14,374 nt of DNA from an uncultured Megasphaera sp. (GTDB lineage: Bacteria; Bacillota; Negativicutes; Veillonellales; Megasphaeraceae): assembly GCF_958350005.1 (NCBI RefSeq), contig NZ_CATWFF010000034.1, positions 1 through 14,374 on the forward strand. The letters are read 5' to 3'. This document shows, in pieces, positions 7,737 through 13,450 of the stretch. Position 1 is the first letter of the stretch; each line of letters starts with the position of its first letter. Position numbers and translations under genes: made by a program. The notes under the pieces are model-generated. The model saw nothing but the letters and a program-made list of their open reading frames with translations. It was not told where the DNA came from and did no database searches.

Positions 7737-7997
7737 ATAAGATTCCGCGATACCACCCTGCTTCCCGGCGCATTACTGCTGCCGGACGCTCTCTAGCGTA
7801 CAATCATACGCACTTTCTGTAACGGGAAAGACCCGTCGGCACTTACTGGAATTCAGCACCGCTCGTCAGGGAGGAGTTTCATCTGCCTGCGATTCCGGCT
7901 CGCACCAACCGCCGGTTCTCTGCATATCGCCGTACAGACTACTGGTTCCCGTCATACGATGTAGGATATGGCTTTATCGCTTTCTGCTTCAAAGCTT
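7705..7997 (-). promoter_or_regulatory. T-box riboswitch leader of ilvC, probable leucine specifier
   Basis: A tRNA-sensing leader of about 290 nt. The T-box motif on the minus strand (7745-7759) reads AGGGTGGTATCGCGG, one base off the common ACCGCG form; its TGGT would pair with an uncharged tRNA ending ACCA. Stem I carries the expected parts: AGTA and GAA sides of the loop-E motif flanking the specifier loop, a GGGA/TCCC stem beside a kink-turn-like segment, and a distal AGAGAACC region. After GAA (7878-7880) comes A and then CTC (7874-7876), a leucine codon, taken as specifier. ACT or TCC in the same loop are less likely given the ilvC target. The 11-bp terminator ends the leader. Confidence 0.92.
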
Positions 7998-8003
7998 GAG
8001 CAT

Positions 8004-8032
8004 ATTGTACGAGATTGGCTGAGAGTTGTCAA
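8004..8032 (-). promoter_or_regulatory. Sigma-70-type promoter of the ilvC T-box transcript
   Basis: On the minus strand a perfect TTGACA (plus 8027-8032) is followed after exactly 17 bases by TACAAT (plus 8004-8009). Transcription should begin near 7997. This is the best-matching promoter in the window, consistent with control by attenuation rather than by weak initiation. Confidence 0.9.
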
Positions 8033-8047
8033 TATATTTTCGTAAAT

Positions 8048-8100
8048 AATTTTAAGAAAAGCACAAGTTAAACGTTAAACAGTTAAGTATTACGTTTAAT
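8048..8100. repeat. AT-rich repeat cluster upstream of the ilvC promoter
   Basis: The gap between the ilvC promoter and the end of the 260-residue protein gene holds TTAAACG (8068-8074) and its inverse CGTTTAA (8093-8099), plus two tandem GTTAAAC units at 8067-8080. AATTTTAAGAAAAGC at 8048-8062 is AT-rich and near the -35. These could be an UP element or an operator. No protein is known to bind here. Confidence 0.35.
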
Positions 8101-8127
8101 CTCACTGGCCTGAAACGACATGGCTAC

Positions 8128-8910
8128 TCAGCCGATCCGGTAGGAAGCTGCCAGAGCCTGAATATCATCCTCTGTTACAGGCGGCAGGTCGCTGTGCATG
8201 AGTTCTTCAATGGCTTTGGTATCGACGACCCAGCGGGAAAAGGCCAGGTCCTGCAGATGCTGTTTCATGTACGCTGCTGTTGCCTGAGCGGCCTTGCTGT
8301 ACGGCAGGCTCTGGACGACGTAGCGGAAGTTGGTGCGCAGTACCGCCTGCATAGGCTGTTTCCATACGTCTTCAATGTCCAGAGTATAGTCACATTCGTG
8401 GTAGCCGTTGGAAATGGCTTCGCGGCCAATGTCTTCCGTATTTTTCTGGCCCATGTCGAGAAGCAGGTAGTTGTGGAGAAGCTCATGTTCCCACTTATCC
8501 CGCAGCGCGTCCCGTTCAGGCAGGATCTGACAGGGATCATCCCGGTACAGGCGGAGCAGATCGAGGAGAAAGCGGAGACGGTGGCGCTTAAAGGTAAAGG
8601 CTTCTGCTTTCAGGAAAATGTTCCGCAGCAGGATATACTGATCTGTTTCCTGACGGAAATCGGCGTCAAAATAGCTGAGCGGCGTCTCCTTTGTAATATA
8701 GCGCACCAGGGACTGTTCCAGTGAAACCAGCCGAAGGCCTGCGTTTCGGCGTGCTTGTGGGTCGGCCTGTACGTCCAGGCGCTTCCGGTTCAGGCGGTCC
8801 ATATAATTCAGGCATCCTGCTGTGACGGCCAGGGCACTGAAAGGGCCGTTGTCTTTCTGATGGGAAAAAATTTCTTCTTTATCTGCTGAAGATAATATTG
8901 TAGTAGTCAT
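8128..8910 (-). CDS. Uncharacterised 260-residue protein, coupled to LysR regulator
   Basis: I do not recognise this protein. It is mostly predicted helix, soluble, without signal peptide or membrane span, and rich in Leu, Arg, Asp and Glu. Notable stretches are a basic-aromatic segment at about 105-120 (KAEAFTFKRHRLRFLLDLLRLYRDD), and WEHELLHNYLLLDMG near 140-155. A WEHELLH string looks superficially like a metal-binding site, but it is not the HExxH motif. The ribosome binding site AGGAG (plus 8920-8924) lies in the last codons of the LysR gene, whose stop is 6 bases upstream, so expression is coupled. Its product is likely linked functionally to that regulator, either as target or as effector partner. 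No T-tract terminator is seen after its stop. Confidence 0.7.
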   Translation of the reverse strand: MTTTILSSADKEEIFSHQKDNGPFSALAVTAGCLNYMDRLNRKRLDVQADPQARRNAGLRLVSLEQSLVRYITKETPLSYFDADFRQETDQYILLRNIFLKAEAFTFKRHRLRFLLDLLRLYRDDPCQILPERDALRDKWEHELLHNYLLLDMGQKNTEDIGREAISNGYHECDYTLDIEDVWKQPMQAVLRTNFRYVVQSLPYSKAAQATAAYMKQHLQDLAFSRWVVDTKAIEELMHSDLPPVTEDDIQALAASYRIG

Positions 8911-8916
8911 ATGCCA

Positions 8917-9858
8917 TTACTCCTGACTGTACGGTGCCTGAAGAGCGTCTTTATTCTGGATGCTGGCGGCAGCGTCTTTGAAATACTCTTTAAAGGACTG
9001 GACCCATATGCGTGTCGGGTGGGACAAATAGCCTTTGCTCTTCCAGATGAGCGCCAGTGTCCAGTAAATGTGAGGATCACTCAGGGGGACGGAAACGGCC
9101 GATTCCTGGGGGATGCGGCGGCAGATGCTCTGGGGCATGAGAGAAATGCCCAGGCGGCTGGCGACCATCTGGGCCAGAAAGTCCCAGTTACTGGAGCTGC
9201 AGACGATCTTCGGATGGGACATAATGGACTGGTAGAACGAGCGCAGATAGGGATTGAGGGCGAAGGCTTTGGTATAAAAGACCAGAGATTCGTCTTTAAT
9301 ATCCTGCAAGGTCAGGTCCTGGCGGCTGGCCAGGGGATGATCAGGCCACAGGACGACTTCCAGCGGTTCTTCGTGGAAAATGAAGAATTCATAGGGAATA
9401 TCTGTCGTAATGGGCAGGGCAACGAAACCGGCCTGAATGAGGCCGTCGTCAATAGCGGAAATGACTTCCAGAGAGCCTACTTCTTTCATTTCCAGATCGA
9501 TGCGCGGATAGGAATTGATAAAACTGGCAATAAACGGGGAAATTACTGATGAGCCGACCATGGGCGGCACGCCAATAGCCAGCTTGCCGGCGTTGAGCAG
9601 CTGGGGCGACTCCATTTCTTCGTTGAGCCGCGTAAAGTCTTTCATAATATCTTCGATTTTAGGCAGTAAATAGGCGCCCATTTCCGTAAGCTCAATGTTT
9701 TTTCCCTTGCGGTCGAACAGGCGGACATTCCAATGGTCTTCCAACGCTTTGATTCCCTTGCTGATAGATGGCTGGCTAATATGGAGGGCCTTGGAGGCTT
9801 TAGTAAAACTCTTTTTATGTGCTACTTCAATAAAGTAAGTAAGTTGGAACAAATCCAT
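8917..9858 (-). CDS. LysR family transcriptional regulator
   Basis: A 313-residue DNA-binding regulator with the classic LysR plan. The N-terminal winged helix-turn-helix spans about residues 1-60, including SFTKASKALHISQPSISKGIKALE (17-40) with the recognition helix, followed by RLFDRKGKNIELTEMG. The C-terminal two-lobed effector-binding domain begins near residue 90 (GKLAIGVPPMVGSS). The effector is not identifiable from sequence. GAGGTGAT lies about 8 bases before the ATG at 9858. The gene is divergent from dinB and is followed, 6 bases on, by the unrecognised 260-residue gene. A dyad at 9897-9920 overlaps its own promoter, suggesting autoregulation, as is common in this family. Confidence 0.94.
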   Translation of the reverse strand: MDLFQLTYFIEVAHKKSFTKASKALHISQPSISKGIKALEDHWNVRLFDRKGKNIELTEMGAYLLPKIEDIMKDFTRLNEEMESPQLLNAGKLAIGVPPMVGSSVISPFIASFINSYPRIDLEMKEVGSLEVISAIDDGLIQAGFVALPITTDIPYEFFIFHEEPLEVVLWPDHPLASRQDLTLQDIKDESLVFYTKAFALNPYLRSFYQSIMSHPKIVCSSSNWDFLAQMVASRLGISLMPQSICRRIPQESAVSVPLSDPHIYWTLALIWKSKGYLSHPTRIWVQSFKEYFKDAAASIQNKDALQAPYSQE

Positions 9859-9888
9859 GACAATGTATCACCTCGCGTTAATAGTCTA

Positions 9889-9920
9889 ATCATACCATAT
9901 TTACTTGCATAGTAGAATAT
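9889..9920 (-). promoter_or_regulatory. lysR promoter -10 with overlapping dyad operator candidate
   Basis: On the minus strand TGG-TATGAT (plus 9889-9897) is a near-consensus extended -10 about 31 bases before the LysR start codon. Just upstream, TACT (9902-9905) and AGTA (9911-9914) form a dyad, nested in ATATT (9897-9901) and AATAT (9916-9920). The dyad fills the -10 to -35 gap, a position suited to autorepression. Operator role is inference. Confidence 0.45.
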
Positions 9921-10002
9921 TATCTGCCTGAAGAGATGGTTTTTTTAGCAGAATTTCACATTGTCCTGTCAGTCCTGTCTATGTTGGATTGGCAAAAGGT
10001 TG

Positions 10003-10008
10003 TATAAT
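10003..10008 (+). promoter_or_regulatory. -10 element of the dinB promoter
   Basis: A perfect TATAAT at 10003-10008 lies 32 bases before the GTG start of dinB. No good -35 is seen. A direct repeat TCCTGTC (9964-9970 and 9973-9979) sits just upstream. I see no palindrome resembling the Gram-positive LexA operator. Confidence 0.5.
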
Positions 10009-10040
10009 AGGGATATACATACGAAGAGAGGAGAATGATA

Positions 10041-11213
10041 GTGGCTGTACGTTGGATTATGCATGTCGATATGGACGCATTTTATGCTTCTGTCGAACAG
10101 CGGGACAATCCGGCTCTGCAGGGCGTGCCGGTCATCGTCGGCGGCCTCATGAACCGGGGCGTCGTGGCGACGGCATCGTATGAAGCGCGGAAGTTCGGCG
10201 TCCACTCGGCAATGAGTATGAAAATGGCCCGCCGCCTGTGTCCTAATGGCGTATTTCTGCCAGTGCGCATGTCCTATTACCGGCGGATTTCTCACCAAAT
10301 ACGGCTTATTTTATCGCGGTATTCCCCTTTTATTGAGCCCCTGGCCCTGGATGAAGCCTTTCTGGATGTATCCGGCATGGAACGGATGTATTCTCCGGTC
10401 ATTGAGATCGCAAAGGCTGTAAAAGAAGATATACGGCGAAAGACAGGGCTCATCGCCTCGGCCGGCATTGGCCCTAACAAATTCCTGGCCAAGTTGGCTT
10501 CGGACCTGCAGAAGCCAGATGGGCTCATGTGGATTGAGTATGGCCAGGAACGGGAGGTGCTGCAGCCCTTGCCGGTGAGCCGGCTGTGGGGCGTCGGCAA
10601 GGTGACGGAAGAAGCGCTGCGCCATGCCGGATTTCATACTATCGGTGACGTCGCTGTAGCAGGCATGGAAGCCCTGATTCCCGTCGTCGGTAACCAGGCG
10701 CACCGCCTGTATGACCTGTCTCTGGGCCGGGACAACCGGCCGCTGGAAGTAAGCCGCCGGCCCAAATCCGTCGGTGGTGAGCATACGTATGCTCACGATT
10801 TGCTGACAGAGGCGGAAGTGGATGAACAGCTCCGCCTCCTGGCCAATGAAGTGTCGTGGCGGCTCAGGCAGAATCATCTCATGGGCCGGACAATTACGCT
10901 TAAACTGCGGTTTGCTTCGTTTCAGACCCTGACCCGTTCGCTCACACTGGACACGATGGGGACGAATTCGGAAGATCAGCTGTATTTCATGGCCAAGCGC
11001 CTGTACCATAAATGCCGTTCCCGCGACCCCATCCGTCTGCTGGGACTGTCAGTCAGTCAGCTTCAGACCCATCAGGTACAGGGCGATTTATTTTCAGAAG
11101 ATGAAGAAACGAAGGAAAAAGTAGCCGAAGCAATCGACAAGCTGCAGCAGCGCTTTGGACGACAGGCTATTATGAAAGGCTTTTTATGGGAAATGTCCCA
11201 CGAAAAAGAATAA
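10041..11213 (+). CDS. dinB: DNA polymerase IV (Y-family translesion polymerase)
   Basis: A 390-residue error-prone polymerase that copies past lesions. Catalytic acidic residues are D10 in HVDMDAFYASVEQ and D104/E105 in LALDEAFLDV. Tyr15 sits at the steric-gate position. Finger and thumb landmarks include SYEARKFGVHSAMS (47-60), GIGPNKFLAKLASDLQKP and the helix-hairpin-helix region near LWGVGKVTEEALRHAGFHTIGD. The little-finger domain follows. QGDLF (347-351) fits the sliding-clamp-binding pentapeptide, followed by a 39-residue tail. The GTG at 10041 is preferred because AGAGGAG ends 7 bases before it; the in-frame ATG at 10035 is only one base from that site. The 96-residue gene follows after 29 bp, probably in the same transcript. 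Confidence 0.95.
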   Translation: MAVRWIMHVDMDAFYASVEQRDNPALQGVPVIVGGLMNRGVVATASYEARKFGVHSAMSMKMARRLCPNGVFLPVRMSYYRRISHQIRLILSRYSPFIEPLALDEAFLDVSGMERMYSPVIEIAKAVKEDIRRKTGLIASAGIGPNKFLAKLASDLQKPDGLMWIEYGQEREVLQPLPVSRLWGVGKVTEEALRHAGFHTIGDVAVAGMEALIPVVGNQAHRLYDLSLGRDNRPLEVSRRPKSVGGEHTYAHDLLTEAEVDEQLRLLANEVSWRLRQNHLMGRTITLKLRFASFQTLTRSLTLDTMGTNSEDQLYFMAKRLYHKCRSRDPIRLLGLSVSQLQTHQVQGDLFSEDEETKEKVAEAIDKLQQRFGRQAIMKGFLWEMSHEKE

Positions 11214-11242
11214 AAAATGAGTATAAAGGGAGTAGATGAATT

Positions 11243-11533
11243 ATGGCAGTATTTACGGTGGCAGCACATACAGGAACGAATTGCAATGGCTATATCGCTT
11301 ATAATACGGATACGAAAGACCTGTCCGTATGCCTTCACGATGATGAAATAAATGAAAAAGTCAGACAGTATTTGACGGTAGAACAGGCTATGCACCGGTT
11401 TGTGTCGCTGTCGCAGTACGAAGTAGTCAGTGCCGTGCCGACATCGAGTGTGGAAACGCTGAAACTGGCACTGTGCTATATCTGGCTGGCTCTGGGTGTG
11501 CACATCGACTGGAGCCGTCCCGTAGAGGTATAA
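11243..11533 (+). CDS. Small uncharacterised protein downstream of dinB
   Basis: A 96-residue protein that I do not recognise. The first part (residues 2-31) looks beta-rich (VFTVAAHTGTNCNGYIAYN and DLSVCLHD), followed by an acidic helix (DDEINEKVRQYL) and a hydrophobic C-terminal segment (ETLKLALCYIWLALGVHIDW, 71-90) that could be a buried helix or weak membrane helix. AAAGGGAG lies 10 bases before the ATG. It begins 29 bp after dinB with no terminator between them, so it is probably co-transcribed, and it ends 14 bp before a perfect inverted repeat of DnaA boxes. The protein may be specific to a lineage. Reality as a gene is supported by its ribosome binding site, codon pattern like its neighbours and tight placement; function unknown. 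Confidence 0.72.
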   Translation: MAVFTVAAHTGTNCNGYIAYNTDTKDLSVCLHDDEINEKVRQYLTVEQAMHRFVSLSQYEVVSAVPTSSVETLKLALCYIWLALGVHIDWSRPVEV

Positions 11534-11547
11534 AGCCATATCTGGCT

Positions 11548-11584
11548 GGTTATCCACAAGGTATCCACAATTTTGTGGATAACC
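11548..11584. repeat. Perfect 12-bp inverted repeat built from two DnaA boxes
   Basis: GGTTATCCACAA (11548-11559) and TTGTGGATAACC (11573-11584) are exact inverse copies. A third, one-mismatch box (11561-11569) sits in the 13-bp spacer. RNA from here could fold, but no T tract follows, so it does not look like a terminator for the upstream gene. Confidence 0.85.
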
Positions 11585-11615
11585 TGTGGCCAGAATGTGT
11601 ATATGATGTAAAAAA

Positions 11616-11817
11616 GGCGTAAATACGCCATGCATGGATGTGTATATATTGAAGTGCCACAGTGTGTGTTTGTGGATAAGTAGAAGCAAAATCAGCAAAA
11701 CAGGTGTTCGATACGTGCTGAAAATGGCGTAAATACCGCATTTATATGAAATGTGGATAGTGCATAAACCATGTGTATAAATGATAGAAAAATGTGGATA
11801 ACTTAAAATGCGTATTT
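11616..11817. repeat. Second repeated motif among the DnaA boxes (GGCGTAAATAC family)
   Basis: GGCGTAAATAC occurs at 11616-11626 and again at 11726-11736, 110 bp apart. The first copy is a palindrome, GGCGTAAATACGCC. An inverse partial copy, TGCGTATTT, is at 11809-11817. They alternate with DnaA boxes and may be sites for another protein; that is inference. Confidence 0.5.
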
Positions 11818-11889
11818 GTCCACAGGCAGGTACTGACAGTCCTGCTCCAACATACATCCAGGTTAGGATGACAGAGGTGATAGAGACAG

Positions 11890-13056
11890 ATGAAAGCAAT
11901 TATTGACGGGTTACTGGTCCTGCCCCACGAAATCGTAACAGGTCAGGTACTGATGTACGAAAAGGATATTTGGAAAATCGTGCCGCGCCGTCAGTTCCGG
12001 GCCGGCATGTGCACGGAGCTGATCGATGCCAATGGCGGGTTTGTCGTGCCGGGATTTATTAACGAGCACATTCACGGCTGTGCCGGCGCTGATACGATGG
12101 ATGATGACGATCAGGCTCTGGCAGCTATGCAGAAGGCTCTGCCGGCAACGGGCGTGACATCTTTCGTGCCGACGACAATGACGGCAGCCCGTCCGGCTGT
12201 CGAAAAAGCACTGGAACGGATCCGGACGGCCATGGCAGCTGACCGGGAAGGGGCACAGATTCTCGGCGCTCACATGGAAGGGCCCTTCATCAGTGCCGAC
12301 TATAAAGGCGCCCAGGACAGCACGTATATTGAAAAGGCAGATTTTTCCTGGATTGCGCCGTATGCCGATACTGTCAAGATCGTTACGCTGGCGCCGGAAA
12401 CGCTGCAGTCCAGTCGGTTTCTGGAAGAATGCAGCCGTCATGGCATTGTCGTATCTTTTGGACACAGCGGCGCGACCTATGAACAGGCTGTGGAAGCATC
12501 TCAGCTGTGTTCTGTCTGTCATGCCACCCATGTGTACAACGCCATGGGACCCTTTCATCACCGTCATCCCGGCCTTATCGGCGCGGCCCTGGCCAATCCG
12601 GATATTCACTGCGAACTGCTCTGCGATGATATCCACGTCCATCCGGGAGCGCAGAAGGTTCTGTATCAGGCCAAAGGCCGGGACGGCATTATTCTGGTGA
12701 CCGATTCCATGCGGGCCTGTCTGCTGCCAGACGGCGAATCGGAATTAGGCGGACAGAAAGTATTTGTACAGAACGGGCAGGCCCGGCTGGCCGACGGCAC
12801 GCTGGCCGGCAGTACGGCAGCCATGAACGACGTGATCTATCATTTCCTGGTCAATACAGGCGCATCTCTGCCTGATGCCGTTGCCATGGCGACGATCAAT
12901 CCGGCCAAGGATCTGGGCGTATACGACCGCCTGGGATCACTGGAAGAAGGCAAGCAGGCTGATATGGTCGTCCTGGACAGCACGGATTTTCACGTCAAGC
13001 AGACCGTCATTGCCGGCAGCCTGGTATATAACGAAGACGATAATCGTGCGAACTAG
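11890..13056 (+). CDS. nagA: N-acetylglucosamine-6-phosphate deacetylase
   Basis: A 388-residue amidohydrolase that removes acetate from N-acetylglucosamine 6-phosphate, feeding amino-sugar use and cell-wall recycling. Visible active-site parts are EHIHG with H60 and H62, GAHMEGPFIS with E130, GHSGAT with H192, HATHVYNAMG with H214, and VTDSM with catalytic D272. Spacing matches E. coli NagA closely, but the HxH pair is kept here, as in enzymes able to hold two metals, whereas E. coli has lost it. The length is normal. GAGGTGA at 11874-11880 serves the ATG at 11890. No nagB or sugar transporter gene is adjacent. I found no convincing promoter; one may lie within the DnaA-box region upstream, which would tie expression to DnaA binding (inference). 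Confidence 0.95.
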   Translation: MKAIIDGLLVLPHEIVTGQVLMYEKDIWKIVPRRQFRAGMCTELIDANGGFVVPGFINEHIHGCAGADTMDDDDQALAAMQKALPATGVTSFVPTTMTAARPAVEKALERIRTAMAADREGAQILGAHMEGPFISADYKGAQDSTYIEKADFSWIAPYADTVKIVTLAPETLQSSRFLEECSRHGIVVSFGHSGATYEQAVEASQLCSVCHATHVYNAMGPFHHRHPGLIGAALANPDIHCELLCDDIHVHPGAQKVLYQAKGRDGIILVTDSMRACLLPDGESELGGQKVFVQNGQARLADGTLAGSTAAMNDVIYHFLVNTGASLPDAVAMATINPAKDLGVYDRLGSLEEGKQADMVVLDSTDFHVKQTVIAGSLVYNEDDNRAN

Positions 13057-13075
13057 CCGGGAATCATTGGCGGCT
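13054..13075 (+). repeat. Short hairpin at the nagA stop codon
   Basis: TAGCCG (13054-13059, starting with the stop codon) pairs with CGGCTA near 13070-13075. No T tract follows, so it is at most a weak or Rho-assisted stop signal. Confidence 0.3.
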
Positions 13076-13144
13076 ATGCCATTGATATGCATAAAAGATA
13101 TACATGACATGATATAACTATGCCGTCAGTTTATGGCAAATGCG

Positions 13145-13172
13145 TTGACAACAGGAAGAAATATTGTAGAAT
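13145..13172 (+). promoter_or_regulatory. Sigma-70-type promoter upstream of the 48-codon ORF
   Basis: TTGACA at 13145-13150 is perfect and is followed after 16 bases by TAGAAT (13167-13172). Transcription would begin near 13179, about 42 bases before the small ORF start. Confidence 0.75.
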
Positions 13173-13220
13173 AGGACTAACGTAAGGAGGCAGCATACGG
13201 CCTGAAAGGGGATGAATGAG

Positions 13221-13367
13221 ATGGTAAGCATACTGTGCAGTGTCGTATTGGGAGCTGTTTTTGTATATGTCGGCCAGGGGCTGGTTCGCACTGTCTCTTC
13301 GTTCCTGGACGAACGGTGTGCAGCTGAAACAGAACACTATAAGGAAGTGCCGCAGCGGTATCGATAG
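13221..13367 (+). CDS. Small predicted membrane protein, 48 residues
   Basis: A 48-codon ORF. An N-terminal hydrophobic helix (about residues 2-22, SILCSVVLGAVFVYVGQGL) is followed by a polar tail with clustered charges (FLDERCAAETEHYKEVPQRYR). The ATG at 13221 is about 9 bases after AAAGGGG (13205-13211); an in-frame ATG at 13212 touches that site and is less likely. The ORF is bracketed by a near-consensus promoter and a strong terminator, which makes it a complete small transcription unit. No family is recognised. It could be a small membrane protein, or a leader whose translation affects the terminator ahead of the transporter gene. Another perfect AAGGAGG at 13184-13190 has no start codon at a usable distance. 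Confidence 0.6.
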   Translation: MVSILCSVVLGAVFVYVGQGLVRTVSSFLDERCAAETEHYKEVPQRYR

Positions 13368-13384
13368 GCTGCACGCACAGATGA

Positions 13385-13430
13385 AAAAATCGTATTCCTG
13401 CCGAAAAGGGATACGATTTTTATTTATGTC
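13385..13430 (+). terminator. Strong terminator between the small ORF and the AEC transporter gene
   Basis: A 15-bp stem pairs 13385-13399 with 13407-13421, with one G-T wobble and a seven-base loop, and continues into a T-rich stretch. The A-rich left arm means it could also stop minus-strand transcripts. Only 29 bases separate it from the transporter start codon. Confidence 0.88.
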
Positions 13431-13450
13431 TTCCAAAGGCGGTGTATGGA

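Larger units (their letters stand above)
11534..11889. other. DnaA-box cluster in a 356-bp gene-free region (possible origin or titration site)
   Basis: No gene is supported here. Exact TTATNCACA boxes lie at 11550-11558 on plus, and at 11574-11582, 11671-11679, 11772-11780 and 11793-11801 on minus. One-mismatch boxes lie at 11561-11569 and 11816-11824 on plus, and at 11596-11604, 11639-11647 and 11752-11760 on minus. Seven of ten face the same way. The region is clearly more AT-rich than flanking genes, with stretches such as TGTATATATT at 11641-11650. Such clustering is typical of bacterial origins and of DnaA-titration loci. dnaA and dnaN are not in the window, and the flanks are dinB plus a small gene, and nagA. 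Confidence 0.8.

Noticed and set aside
6686..7822. Open frame of 378 codons on the plus strand opposite ilvC
   Set aside because: It is antisense to a highly conserved enzyme and runs through the T-box antiterminator and terminator; a coding-bias shadow.
8048..8062. CodY box
   Set aside because: Similarity is partial and in an AT-rich stretch where chance matches are common; presence of CodY in this organism is unknown, so it is listed only as a weak finding.
9961..9990. LexA/SOS operator upstream of dinB
   Set aside because: Only a direct repeat of TCCTGTC is present; no palindrome like the Gram-positive LexA site was found.
11548..11584. Terminator for the dinB transcript
   Set aside because: The stem is perfect but no T tract follows, and both arms are exact DnaA boxes.
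11616..11817. CRISPR or plasmid-type iteron array
   Set aside because: The repeats are only 9-14 bp, irregularly spaced and few; no cas or replication-initiator gene is in the window.
11072..11899. Open frame of 275 codons on the minus strand covering the DnaA-box region
   Set aside because: It overlaps the dinB end, the 96-residue gene and nagA start, and its translation is low-complexity and family-free. The gap is better explained by repeated binding sites.
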